DNA of 64,000 nt, from positions 248,001 through 312,000 of the forward strand of contig NZ_RAPQ01000009.1 in assembly GCF_003610555.1 (NCBI RefSeq), read 5' to 3'. The position numbers and the translations under genes were made by a program. Numbering within the stretch: position 1 is the first letter of the stretch; every line of letters begins with the position of its first letter. This document shows, one piece after another, positions 26,858 through 35,663 of this stretch. This stretch comes from Marinifilum flexuosum. GTDB taxonomy: Bacteria > Bacteroidota > Bacteroidia > Bacteroidales > Marinifilaceae. Under the pieces are notes generated by a model, which was not told the origin of the DNA, searched no databases, and saw only the letters and a list, made by a program, of their open reading frames with translations.

Positions 26858-26886
26858 AAAAGCCTTCCAGTTGGAAGGCTTTTTTT
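26858..26886 (+). terminator. Terminator of rplS
   Basis: AGCCTTCC / GGAAGGCT stem with loop AGTT, followed by seven T residues. Confidence 0.9.
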
Positions 26887-26947
26887 ATGGACAAAAAAAG
26901 CACCTGAGTATTTCCCAGATGCTAAAATTATTTAAACAGGACTAATA

Positions 26948-28480
26948 TCACGGATTATACCAATCTGGCATCTCCCCATTAAAAATCAATTGTTCTCTAT
27001 TACTGCCATCAGGATCCATTGTCCAAACTGTTTTTTTCTCTGTTCCTGAATTCGATACATTCATAAATATAATTTTCTCACCTGTCTCTGAAAATTTAGC
27101 TTGTAAATCATTACCAGTTTTATCATCTCCCGATAGATCGGTCCAATCTGTACCGTCAATATTTATGCTATAAATTCTGGCATCTTTTTGAATTCCTCTA
27201 TCATCCTCATACAATGAATCCAAAGAAAAAATAACCTTATCTCCACCAAATGAAAATTGTGGATTAGATAGAGTTCCTTCTAAATTATCCACAAGCAAAG
27301 TCATATTACCACCATCAGGATCCATCAAATAGATTTCATTATCATAAGGTTTATCACCTTGCGCCAAAGCCACAATTTTTTCCTCACTATGGTTGTTAAA
27401 CTGATATGTCCAATCCATTTGTGTAAATTCTCGATTCACCGGAGAATTTGCAATTTTTTCCCAACCTGTCCCATCTCTGTTTATAACAATTAATTCATTA
27501 TAATATCCATACATAAGCTGATCTCCTGTTGGAGACCAAACAAAACCTCCACCATCATTGTGATTACCAACAACAGGTCGGTCACTTGTCACTTTAAAAA
27601 CATCCTTTCCTTTTAAATCCATTGTATAAATATGGAATACTCCATCATCCATAGCTGAATATGCAATTCTCGAATGTTGTCCAGGCATAATTTTAGGGTG
27701 CAATTCATCTCCTCCTCCATCAGTTAATTGTACCAAATGGTTATCTTTCAAATCCCAAGAATAAATATCTCTCGAATCCAATGTGTCTTTCACAAACAAA
27801 TAAGGATTTGTAGGAAAATCCTCTGTCGCAAACCTCCACTTTTTGCCTTCTACTTCATCCAATTGTTTGTTTCTAGCCACAATTTTCCATAGGTAAGTTG
27901 TTTCAAATTTCAGGTTCTTTACTGTGTAGGTGGTATCCAAAATATTCGACACAACTTTTGTTCCTTCAGCATCATCTGCTCCTTGATACAGTATCACATC
28001 GAAACGCAAAGTATCTCCCTTTTCCGTTTCACCATTTCTCCATTTCAATTCAACTTCTGTTGGTAATTTACTTTGATCATCCTCAATGTCAACTGGAGAA
28101 ACATAAGTAATATCATCTGGAATTTTACTATCAAGCGGAGCTACTGTAAGTAAAAAGCTCATTGAGTTATTTTGATTTTCTGTTACTTTAATATTTATGC
28201 TTTGCGAAGAATAATCTTCCTTAGTTGCAGTAACAGAATAATCACCAACTAGCACTTTCTCAATACTAAATTCCCCTTCAGCATTTGTAGTTACTGAAGT
28301 AGTTCCAGGATTAGTGGTAATTGTTACGCCTTCCATCGGTAAATTGCTAGCCGAAGACTTTACTGTACCACTTATTGAACCATACAGATCAGGTTCCACT
28401 GTACTTTCATTACATGACATTACAAACATGGACAATCCGAAGACAATCAACAGTCCAAAGAGTGTGTAGAATTTTTTCAT
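26948..28480 (-). CDS. Lipoprotein with carboxypeptidase-regulatory, FN3 and PD40/TolB-like beta-propeller domains
   Basis: 510 residues. A signal peptide with lipobox (FVMSC, Cys 23) is followed by a CarboxypepD_reg-like beta-sandwich at about 33-110 (GSISGTVKSSASNLPMEGVTITT, GEFSIEKVLVGDYSVTATKEDY), a fibronectin-like domain at about 118-220 (YTVKNLKFETTYLWKIVARN), and a TolB-type propeller at about 235-510 with FVWSPTGDQLMYG and FSFGGDKVIFS repeats. It is outer-membrane anchored and probably surface-exposed. It is the last gene of the same-strand curli cluster, 57 bp after the CsgH-like gene. A role in fibre anchoring is possible but not shown. Confidence 0.8.
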   Translation of the reverse strand: MKKFYTLFGLLIVFGLSMFVMSCNESTVEPDLYGSISGTVKSSASNLPMEGVTITTNPGTTSVTTNAEGEFSIEKVLVGDYSVTATKEDYSSQSINIKVTENQNNSMSFLLTVAPLDSKIPDDITYVSPVDIEDDQSKLPTEVELKWRNGETEKGDTLRFDVILYQGADDAEGTKVVSNILDTTYTVKNLKFETTYLWKIVARNKQLDEVEGKKWRFATEDFPTNPYLFVKDTLDSRDIYSWDLKDNHLVQLTDGGGDELHPKIMPGQHSRIAYSAMDDGVFHIYTMDLKGKDVFKVTSDRPVVGNHNDGGGFVWSPTGDQLMYGYYNELIVINRDGTGWEKIANSPVNREFTQMDWTYQFNNHSEEKIVALAQGDKPYDNEIYLMDPDGGNMTLLVDNLEGTLSNPQFSFGGDKVIFSLDSLYEDDRGIQKDARIYSINIDGTDWTDLSGDDKTGNDLQAKFSETGEKIIFMNVSNSGTEKKTVWTMDPDGSNREQLIFNGEMPDWYNP

Positions 28481-28537
28481 ATTCTGGTAGCTATTTTAAT
28501 TTTTCTTAATTTACTCATTATCTCCATGTAAAACAAC

Positions 28538-28864
28538 CTAATCTTGAGCAACCAACTGCTTATTGTGATAAACGAACAACTTAACAGACAAATCATCCTT
28601 CTTGGATAAATTCATTCTTACTTCAAATAATGTATATTGCTTATTTATTGGAGAGATAAATTTTCCCTGTTGTGTTGATATTGAACTCCCTGATCGACCT
28701 TCTTTTTTAGTCTTTAAAACGTAGTTAATAGCAATTGCTTTAATACCTTCATCTTGGAATTTGGCACTAAGCGTAAGATTCTTAATCTCGTCTTCTATTT
28801 CAATCCAAGCTTTCATTTTATCCTTTTCAGATTGGGCAGCAGAGGCACTAATTATCAAAAACAA
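28538..28864 (-). CDS. csgH: CsgH/CsgC-like curli assembly protein, start possibly frameshifted
   Basis: 108 residues as read from a TTG at 28864. The core YVLKTKKEGRSGSSISTQQGKF matches the CsgC/CsgH-type motif, a small beta-sandwich that in alphaproteobacteria and enterics blocks premature curlin aggregation in the periplasm. The N-terminus FLIISASAAQ is only the end of a signal peptide. With one more T in the T5 run at 28861-28857 the frame would join ATG at 28896 or 28893 and give a full signal peptide, so a one-base deletion or sequence error is suspected. It lies between the CsgB-like gene and the lipoprotein gene. Confidence 0.65.
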   Translation of the reverse strand: MFLIISASAAQSEKDKMKAWIEIEDEIKNLTLSAKFQDEGIKAIAINYVLKTKKEGRSGSSISTQQGKFISPINKQYTLFEVRMNLSKKDDLSVKLFVYHNKQLVAQD

Positions 28865-29024
28865 TATATTTCCAACATAAAAGTTCTTAGCATCATCTTA
28901 TAGTAGTTGATTACGAATATTAAAAATATCTAATAGTTAATATAAAATCAATAAGGAAAGCGTTAAAATACTATAAATTGATAAAAAAAATATTTAATTT
29001 CCATAAAATATCTTAAAATAAGAA

Positions 29025-29046
29025 GGGGTATCCCAAAGGATACCCC
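29025..29046 (-). terminator. Hairpin after the CsgB-like gene
   Basis: 9-bp perfect stem GGGGTATCC / GGATACCCC with loop CAAA, 24 bp after the stop at 29070. The minus-strand tail (TTCTTATTTT) is only weakly T-rich. Confidence 0.6.
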
Positions 29047-29069
29047 AACCATTTAAACCTGCTCTGTAT

Positions 29070-29603
29070 TCACAAACCACTTTGTATTATAACAGTCATA
29101 CCATTTCCTACCTGGCTTACACTATAGCCACTGGTAGTATTTCCGGTATCTATTTGAATTAATTCATTGTCATTTCCAACTTGTGTAATTTCAAAGCTCT
29201 TATTATTCCCAATAACTTCTTGTTGCAATGAATTGTTATCACCATATTGGTGAATGCTAGAGGAAATGTTGTTCCCATTCAAGGCAGATTCCACAAAATT
29301 TAAATCTCCTCGCTGAAAAATCTCAATAATTTGGCGATTTCCCTTCTGAACTGCCTCTAATATGTTCTCAACACCAACCTGTTGGATGATTGCCACCTGT
29401 TCTTTACTGAATTGAGAAATCATTAATCCATTCTCATTTCCAAATTGAATAGCAGAGATAATATTTTCTCCTTCGATGGCTTTGGCAAGACCATAATTCA
29501 ATTGATTTAGAAGTTGGTCTTCCTGATTATAATTCTGCCCAATTACAAAATTATTAAAACATAAGAACAGAGCGCACCAAATGTATTTTTTTAAATAAAG
29601 CAT
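29070..29603 (-). CDS. csgB: Curlin-repeat protein, CsgB-like nucleator or minor subunit
   Basis: 177 residues with a signal peptide ending NFVIGQ. The mature part has about twelve short beta-strand repeats of the curlin type, recognisable by Gln and Asn at fixed places (ISAIQFGNENGLMISQF, LEAVQKGNRQIIEIFQRGDLNFVES, SSSIHQYGDNNSLQQE, FEITQVGNDNELIQI). They are more degenerate and more charged than in the two large curlins, as CsgB is compared with CsgA. It starts 73 bp after the large curlin at 29676, so they are probably co-transcribed. Nucleator function is inferred from size and position. Confidence 0.75.
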   Translation of the reverse strand: MLYLKKYIWCALFLCFNNFVIGQNYNQEDQLLNQLNYGLAKAIEGENIISAIQFGNENGLMISQFSKEQVAIIQQVGVENILEAVQKGNRQIIEIFQRGDLNFVESALNGNNISSSIHQYGDNNSLQQEVIGNNKSFEITQVGNDNELIQIDTGNTTSGYSVSQVGNGMTVIIQSGL

Positions 29604-29631
29604 AAGCGATTTAGTGAAGATTTTAAGAAGG

Positions 29632-29655
29632 AAATTCCCACTAGTGTGGGAATTT
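29632..29655 (-). terminator. Intercistronic hairpin between major curlin and CsgB-like gene
   Basis: AAATTCCCAC / GTGGGAATTT, 10-bp perfect arms with loop TAGT, 20 bp after the curlin stop, with a TTTCCTTCTT tail on the minus strand. It could be a leaky terminator or an mRNA-stabilising hairpin. Confidence 0.6.
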
Positions 29656-29675
29656 CACTTTATAAGCTCATAGGA

Positions 29676-31382
29676 TCATGGTGAGAATACAACACCTGCA
29701 TTACCTTGTTGAGTAACAGCGAAATTTTCATTACCATTTTGAATAACCTGACCGAAGTGACCATTACCAATTTGCTCTAGGAATGAAGTATTACTGTCAC
29801 CCCACTGATAAGTCAAACCAGTATTATCATCACCTGTCTGAAGAATGGTAGCACTATTGTACATACCGTCCATTTGTGCAATTACAGCAACATTACGGTC
29901 TCCATCTTGCAAGATATCAGCTAAACTTTCTTCTTGATCAAACTGGAATACCCAACCTCTGTTGTCATCACCTCTTTGCTCAACAAAAGCATCTGATTTT
30001 TTACCTCCAAATTGCCCAATAAATGAGAAGTTGTGTTCACCTTTTTGGAAGATATCTGCACTATTCTTCTTACCACCAATCTGGTCAATAATAGCAGTAT
30101 TTCCATGATCTAATTGTTTAATCTTAGCCTTATTCTTTGTACCATAAAGTTGAGAAATATAAGCTGTTTGATGGTCACCTCTTTGAATAACTTTGGCTTT
30201 GTCACCAGCACCAAACTTCTGAGTTACGTCAGCAAAATGCTTGTATCCCTTTTGGTGTACATTTACAACACCTCCATACTCATAAATTTGCTCTACAAAA
30301 GCATAATTTTTAACCCCAATTTGAGTAGTAGTAGCTACATTATCAGCACCCTTAATCTGAACAGTTCTTGCCTTATTAAACCATCCATCTTGATTAATGT
30401 TTGCTGTATTATTAACTCCTTTATACTGGAAAGTAGAAGCCATATTTGCTACACCATTTTGATGGATAAATGCCTTATTTCCTACGCCTTTCTTTTGCAA
30501 TGCAAAAGCTTTATTAAACGCTCCATGTTGTGAAATATTTGTAACATTACCATATCCACCATACTGGGCAGATTTCGCCATATTAAACCATCCTGTTTGA
30601 TCAATATGAGCCGAATTAAATTTACCAAACATTTGAAGCGTTTGTGCCATATTCATTACACCACTCTGAATAATTTCAGCATTTGCAAATTTAGTATACC
30701 ACTGCGAAACAGATGCCTTATTCATGTAACCAAATTGATTAACAAGTGCATTACTTAGCATACCCATTTGAAGTACTGAACTTGAATTTCCAATACCAAT
30801 TTGCAGTACTCCTGCCATGTTACCGAAAAATCCTTGTGTTACAGTAGAATTATTTCCTAATCCAAATTGAGCAACATAAGCAGAATTTCCTAATCCAAAC
30901 TGCGCAATTGAAGACATATTTAAAATGCCCATTTGCCATACCATCGCGTCATGGAAAGCTCCCAATTGAGAGATATAAGACATATTGAAAAATCCTAATT
31001 GCTCCACAGCAGCACTATTCATCATACCAAATTGCATAATTCTTGAAATATTATGCAATCCAAGTTGATTTACAACTGCATCATTGAAGAATAAAACTTG
31101 ATCAATATATGATACATTTAATATCCCAGCTTGAGTTACACCTGCTGAATTTAATATACCCAATTGATCGATATATGAAATATTCCACAGTCCGTCTTGG
31201 TCAACGTCTGCCATATTCCATAGTCCAACTTGGTCAACATCACTCATGTTGAACCATCCAACTTGAGTTACACCGGCGTTATTACCGAAACCCAATTGGT
31301 CTACTGTTGAGTAGTTAACCTGTGCAAATGCAGAAGAAACTGCAAAAACCACAGCAACTACCAGAAATAATAATTTTTTCAT
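29676..31382 (-). CDS. csgA: Giant curlin-repeat protein (CsgA-like amyloid subunit), about 47 strands
   Basis: 568 residues with signal peptide MKKLLFLVVAVVFAVSSAFAQ. The rest is about 47 consecutive strands of 11-12 residues of the pattern (V/I)xQxGxxNxA, against ten strands in E. coli CsgA. Composition changes along the chain: the first half has Trp, Phe, Met and Leu at the turn positions (GWFNMS, GLWNMA), the second half has Lys, Asp and Glu (QKGEHNFS, QRGDDNRG). The chain would form one long beta-solenoid secreted through CsgG and polymerised outside the cell as matrix fibre. Confidence 0.88.
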   Translation of the reverse strand: MKKLLFLVVAVVFAVSSAFAQVNYSTVDQLGFGNNAGVTQVGWFNMSDVDQVGLWNMADVDQDGLWNISYIDQLGILNSAGVTQAGILNVSYIDQVLFFNDAVVNQLGLHNISRIMQFGMMNSAAVEQLGFFNMSYISQLGAFHDAMVWQMGILNMSSIAQFGLGNSAYVAQFGLGNNSTVTQGFFGNMAGVLQIGIGNSSSVLQMGMLSNALVNQFGYMNKASVSQWYTKFANAEIIQSGVMNMAQTLQMFGKFNSAHIDQTGWFNMAKSAQYGGYGNVTNISQHGAFNKAFALQKKGVGNKAFIHQNGVANMASTFQYKGVNNTANINQDGWFNKARTVQIKGADNVATTTQIGVKNYAFVEQIYEYGGVVNVHQKGYKHFADVTQKFGAGDKAKVIQRGDHQTAYISQLYGTKNKAKIKQLDHGNTAIIDQIGGKKNSADIFQKGEHNFSFIGQFGGKKSDAFVEQRGDDNRGWVFQFDQEESLADILQDGDRNVAVIAQMDGMYNSATILQTGDDNTGLTYQWGDSNTSFLEQIGNGHFGQVIQNGNENFAVTQQGNAGVVFSP

Positions 31383-31649
31383 GGTTGATTTTTTAAAGGT
31401 TTAAAAGTGAAATAAAATCTAGTATAGTATAAAGAGCTCTGATTCGACCAAATGAAGACCACTTATAGCCTTCCTAGATCTTTTATCTAAATTAAAAAAA
31501 AGCCTTTCCAAACACCTTTATTTTTACATGAACGAATTATTACCATTGATTAAACCGTATTCTCCACATGCTAATTTTTAAAGAGTCTAAAAAAGCATAA
31601 GAAAACTTAAACAAATGTTTAAATTGTCTTAAAATAAACGATAAAAAAA
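31383..31649. other. Leader and promoter region of the 29676-31382 curlin
   Basis: AT-rich. The 5' leader next to the start codon (GGTTTAAAAGTGAAAT at about 31396-31411) closely resembles the leader of the second curlin (GGTTTAAAGTGAAATT at 33379-33394). No full TAnnTTTG match on the minus strand, no gene. Confidence 0.4.
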
Positions 31650-31686
31650 AACCACCAAACTGCATTATTTCAGCAATTTGGCGGTT
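31650..31686 (-). terminator. Terminator of the second curlin gene
   Basis: AACCACCAAA-C-TGC pairs with GCA-A-TTTGGCGGTT (13 pairs, one G-T), with a minus-strand tail of nine T residues, 38 bp after the stop at 31724. Confidence 0.8.
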
Positions 31687-31723
31687 ACTTTTATTATAAA
31701 TCAATCAAATCAATTCATAAAAA

Positions 31724-33364
31724 TTATGGAGTTACACCAGCATTATATTGAGATACAACAGCAGTATTTCCATTACCAAATTGAGTTACTGTTGACGAAT
31801 GTCCAAATCCATTTTGGTAAACATCTGCATAATTGTTACTTCCTACCTGAAGAGTAACTGCACTATTATAATCACCAAGTTGATTAGTAACTGCAACATT
31901 ACCTTGTCCAAATGCCTGAATTGTCATAGCAAAGTTATCATCACCTTCCTGGTTGATTAAAGCATAACTATTATCTGAGTCAAACTGTCCAATAGCAGCT
32001 GCATTATCATTTCCTAATTGAATGATTCCTGCAAAAGAATAGTCAGTATATGATTGTTCAATATAAGCTTCGTTAGATTCTCCAATTTGTGCGATACCTG
32101 CGAAAGAACCTACACCAAATTCTTGGTAAATCTCAGCATCATTATATTTTCCATCTTGTCCGATATAAGCTTCGTTAAATGCACCTTCAACCTGAGCTAT
32201 TTCAGCAACATTCTCCTTACCATATTGTTCAATTTCAGCATCATTAAAGAATCCACCTAGTTGTCCTACGTAAGCTTCATTTTCCTTACCATGCTGGTAA
32301 ATATCAGCAGTATTGAATACACCGAAATATTGCTCAACTAATGCTTCATTTTTCTTACCTCTTTGGTTAATTAATGCCCAGTTCAAAGCACCTTCCATTT
32401 GGTAAACTTCTGCATAGTTACGTTTTCCTCTTTGGTTCACGTATGCTAAGTTAGCAAGACCACCTTCTTGAGTTGTAACAGCAACATTCCCCTTACCTCT
32501 TTGCATGATGATTGAGTTATTGAACATACCATCATACTGAGCAGCGTAAGCTTCATTATATTTTCCATGCTGATTAACATCAATATTATTCATATAACCA
32601 CCATATTGTCCGGTATAAGCAAAGTTAGCAAAACCACCTTGGTGAATCATTGTAGAATTTGATTCTCCCCCCCACTGATCAGCGAAAGCAGTATGGAAAG
32701 CACCATGTTGAAGAATTTCAACTGAATTGAAAGCACCCATCCACTGGTCTACACTTGCAAAGTTACCAAAGCCATATTGAGCAACTAATGCATAGTTTGC
32801 ATATGTAGCTTCCTGCAAAATGTTCGCACGGTTCCAAGTTCCCCACTGGCTGATGATTGCATCATCGTACATACCACCAAATTGAGTAATTGAAGCATTG
32901 TTTAACCATCCATTTTGATACACGTCAGCATATTCTGCAAAACTAAATATCTGGTTAATGCTAGAAAGATTCCAAACTCCTACTTGATCAACGAATGCCC
33001 AGTTGTAATCTCCGAAAAGTTGATTTACATACGAAGCATTATAACCCAATTGTTCAACTTGTGCATAGTTAAACCATCCTAGTTGATATGCGTAAGAAAA
33101 GTTAGACATTGCTTGATCTACATAAAGACCATTTCCAAGACCTATTTGAGTTCCATCAGAAATATTCAAGAATCCATTTTGAGTTACCATAGCATTATTG
33201 AAAATACCATCCTGATACAAATCACTAATATTAAAGATTCCAGTTTGAGTTACAGTTGCTCCATTAATCCAACCGTATTGTTCAACATTTGAAACGTTAA
33301 CCTGAGCAAAAGAATAAGCTCCTGTTAATAAAACTGTCGCAAGGACAAATAAAAATTTTTTCAT
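31724..33364 (-). CDS. Second giant curlin-repeat protein (CsgA-like), about 46 strands
   Basis: 546 residues, signal peptide MKKFLFVLATVLLTGAYSFAQ, then about 46 strands of the (V/I)xQxGxxNxA type. In the middle third a charged 11-residue strand (QRGKKNEA, QHGKENEA, QYGKENVA, QDGKYNDA) alternates strictly with a 12-residue hydrophobic strand (GGFFNDA, EGAFNEA), giving the usual 23-residue curlin coil; the ends are less regular. Both large curlins end NAGV-(V/T)-x-P. It is a paralogue of the 29676-31382 gene, with its own terminator, so the two can be expressed separately. Confidence 0.88.
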   Translation of the reverse strand: MKKFLFVLATVLLTGAYSFAQVNVSNVEQYGWINGATVTQTGIFNISDLYQDGIFNNAMVTQNGFLNISDGTQIGLGNGLYVDQAMSNFSYAYQLGWFNYAQVEQLGYNASYVNQLFGDYNWAFVDQVGVWNLSSINQIFSFAEYADVYQNGWLNNASITQFGGMYDDAIISQWGTWNRANILQEATYANYALVAQYGFGNFASVDQWMGAFNSVEILQHGAFHTAFADQWGGESNSTMIHQGGFANFAYTGQYGGYMNNIDVNQHGKYNEAYAAQYDGMFNNSIIMQRGKGNVAVTTQEGGLANLAYVNQRGKRNYAEVYQMEGALNWALINQRGKKNEALVEQYFGVFNTADIYQHGKENEAYVGQLGGFFNDAEIEQYGKENVAEIAQVEGAFNEAYIGQDGKYNDAEIYQEFGVGSFAGIAQIGESNEAYIEQSYTDYSFAGIIQLGNDNAAAIGQFDSDNSYALINQEGDDNFAMTIQAFGQGNVAVTNQLGDYNSAVTLQVGSNNYADVYQNGFGHSSTVTQFGNGNTAVVSQYNAGVTP

Positions 33365-33682
33365 GGTTTGAAATTTTTGGTTTAAAGTGAAATTCAGGTT
33401 TCCCTGAGTGAATTGTTTTAATTAATTTAATGCACCATTAAAGTGCGATTTGATGATTTATGTTTTTAATTCAAAAACTAAATTAGAAAGTAATATTGGA
33501 AATAAAATGTTAGTTTACATCAAATAGTAAATTTATATGATGAATTATTGAAAGATATTGATCAAATATTACAAAGCTTTTAAAATCAAGCTGTTTTATT
33601 AATTTAAATTAAACAAAACCCCACAAGCAAGACACAATCAATATATTACCAGCATCTATTTCAAATAATCAACACATAAAAA
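33365..33682. other. Long AT-rich upstream region of the second curlin
   Basis: 318 bp between the csgG terminator and the curlin start. It contains the GGTTTAAAGTGAAATT leader shared with the other curlin, and short dyads such as CATTAAAGTGC. No TAnnTTTG box with correct spacing and no sigma-54 box could be identified. No gene. Confidence 0.4.
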
Positions 33683-33710
33683 AACAGGTTAGAATTTCTT
33701 CTAACCTGTT
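33683..33710 (-). terminator. Terminator of csgG
   Basis: 12-bp perfect arms AACAGGTTAGAA / TTCTAACCTGTT, loop TTTC, with a minus-strand tail of seven T residues, 18 bp after the stop at 33728. Confidence 0.9.
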
Positions 33711-33727
33711 CATAACTTGTTAATATT

Positions 33728-35182
33728 TTATTCAGTAGGACTCTGCTCTTTTTTAGGTTTTTTCCTAACTTTCTGCTTCCTTACTCTTTTTTTATTATTC
33801 TTACTCCAGAGCTTATCAAAGTAAAAATTAAGTCCTATTTTGCCTTCCCAATAATAATCATTGTAATGTCCTTGCTTTAACCCATCAACTTCATCATTGA
33901 AAATATAATGGTTCAAGATGGAAAAATTTAATCCAAATCTATCGTTGAATAAAAATTCAATGCCAGCTCCATAAATTGCTTGGGCATGTATGGAATTTGA
34001 CAGATCAAATGTAAATGCTGATTTATCATGTTCTGAAAATAAACCAACACCACCTTCAACATATGGTGTCCAATCTTTATATGGCAAGAGTCTATATTTT
34101 GCTGTTACATCAAGAGAATTAAAGGTTTTTTGAAAATGTTCTGTCGTAGCCAAATCCCCTCTTGTTATACTTGCCTTAAACTGCATAAAAGATTGAGTAT
34201 CGTACAATAAAGAAACTCCTCCACAGGCTTCCATTTCTGTATGACTATAATCTCCCATATACAGCCATGAACCTCCTTCAATACCAATTCCGAATTTATG
34301 ACGTCTCTTGCTTATCAATTGATCAAAGAAATCTGACTCTTGATTTTCTTCCTTTTCTTCTACATACCTGGTAATTACATCAGAATTCACCTCTTCTGGA
34401 TTCTTTAGATCCCACAACCCCTCTATAACACCTTCTATAATAAGAGATTCAACAGCCTTTTCAATTGCTTCCTTCACCGCCATTTCGGATGGTTCATTGT
34501 AAGTAAACCCAGTTTCAGCCTCTAAAAGTCTCTTAAATTTCACATATCTAAACAGGCTTGCATCCACCTTTTGAGACAAAATCATTTTTGAAGTATAAAC
34601 TGTTTTAAGTATTCTACCATTACTCGTAGAAATTGCTCTCAAATATACGGTAACCCTATCCTGACGGTATTGGCCTGAACCTCCAGCTGCAAAATACATT
34701 AAACCAGCACCTCCGGTAATTACATTGGCATCATAACTAATAACTCCACCTTCTAAAACAATTCCCGCAAACAATAAAGGTGGTAACAATTGTGATTTAT
34801 CATCCTTACCAGCATAGTTTGCTCTACTTGATCGAATAATCTTTCTCTCATTCAACAAGTTATTTAGCCCTTCCCTTTCAAGAGGTATAAACCAGCCGGA
34901 TTCTTCAATTGCCTTTAATAAAATTGAAGTTGTACCCTGAGTTACAGCTGTAGACCAATTTGCTCCCGTCTCAGAAGGTTTATATTGCCCGGTTTGATCT
35001 CGGAACTTATATACTGCTGCAACAATTTTCTCACGTGGCTCTGGTAAACCGACCAAATTCTTTCTAACAGGAGTCTCTGCTCCAATTTCTGCTCGCTGTT
35101 CCGTTAATGGTTGATTAAAGTAAGGTACACATCCACTGAAAATAAAAGTTGCCAGCAGATAAAATGGTATAAATCTTTTCAT
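33728..35182 (-). CDS. csgG: Curli secretion channel CsgG with C-terminal beta-barrel extension
   Basis: 484 residues; E. coli CsgG has 277. Lipobox FSGC puts the lipidated Cys at 18. CsgG domain at about 20-265: REKIVAAVYKFRDQTGQYKPSE, SILLKAIEESGWFIPLEREGLNNLLNERKIIR, LLFAGIVLEGGVISYDANVITGGAGL, and RVTVYLRAISTSNGRILKTVYTSK. This is the nonameric outer-membrane pore that lets curlins out. From about 290 the chain adds a second domain of about eight amphipathic strands (GIGIEGGSWLYMGDYSHTE, DWTPYVEGGVGLF, FGLNFSILNHYIF), an OmpA-like beta-barrel, and a Lys-rich tail. Last gene of the csgE-csgF-csgG operon, closed by a strong terminator. Confidence 0.93.
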   Translation of the reverse strand: MKRFIPFYLLATFIFSGCVPYFNQPLTEQRAEIGAETPVRKNLVGLPEPREKIVAAVYKFRDQTGQYKPSETGANWSTAVTQGTTSILLKAIEESGWFIPLEREGLNNLLNERKIIRSSRANYAGKDDKSQLLPPLLFAGIVLEGGVISYDANVITGGAGLMYFAAGGSGQYRQDRVTVYLRAISTSNGRILKTVYTSKMILSQKVDASLFRYVKFKRLLEAETGFTYNEPSEMAVKEAIEKAVESLIIEGVIEGLWDLKNPEEVNSDVITRYVEEKEENQESDFFDQLISKRRHKFGIGIEGGSWLYMGDYSHTEMEACGGVSLLYDTQSFMQFKASITRGDLATTEHFQKTFNSLDVTAKYRLLPYKDWTPYVEGGVGLFSEHDKSAFTFDLSNSIHAQAIYGAGIEFLFNDRFGLNFSILNHYIFNDEVDGLKQGHYNDYYWEGKIGLNFYFDKLWSKNNKKRVRKQKVRKKPKKEQSPTE

Positions 35183-35222
35183 ATAGAGAGATTTAAAGAG
35201 GTATAATGATTAGTGGTAATTT

Positions 35223-35645
35223 TTAATAACTAGGAATGACGACATTGGTGTAGTTTCCATTCCGTATATCCTGAATATTAACGGTAACACCACTCGCATC
35301 TTCCATAATATCTACTTTATAGCTCCCCAAATTATAACTTCCTGTCTCTAAATCTCCTCCTTCACCAAAAATTTGATTCACCAACCTACTTGATAACTGA
35401 TTCAATATCTGTCTATTTAAATTAGTTTCAAAATCATCAAGGGGATCAGTCTGATAACCATCCTGCGCAGTAGGATCCTCGATTCTATCTTGCTGCTTTG
35501 CCGAGTTTATCAACCAATTGTAATTGTATGGATTACCACCAAAATTTGAATTTATTGGAGTATAAACAAAATCCTGCGCCATTACTCCAATAGGTTGGGC
35601 CAGAGAAAATACAGCGACTATGATTATTGCTTTTAAATATTTCAT
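35223..35645 (-). CDS. csgF: Curli assembly factor CsgF
   Basis: 140 residues, signal peptide ending GVMAQ. The mature N-terminus DFVYTPINSNFGGNPYNYNWLINSA is the conserved CsgF segment that inserts in the CsgG pore, and YKVDIMEDASGVTVNIQDIRNG follows near the C-terminus. CsgF couples CsgG to the nucleator at the cell surface. It lies between csgE (18 bp) and csgG (40 bp). Confidence 0.93.
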   Translation of the reverse strand: MKYLKAIIIVAVFSLAQPIGVMAQDFVYTPINSNFGGNPYNYNWLINSAKQQDRIEDPTAQDGYQTDPLDDFETNLNRQILNQLSSRLVNQIFGEGGDLETGSYNLGSYKVDIMEDASGVTVNIQDIRNGNYTNVVIPSY

Positions 35646-35663
35646 GGTGTATTTATTTTAAGG

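Noticed and set aside
30114-30533. 139-residue open frame on the plus strand within the curlin gene
   Set aside because: Antisense shadow of the repeat protein; low-complexity Ser/Ile/Leu composition that follows from the curlin codons.
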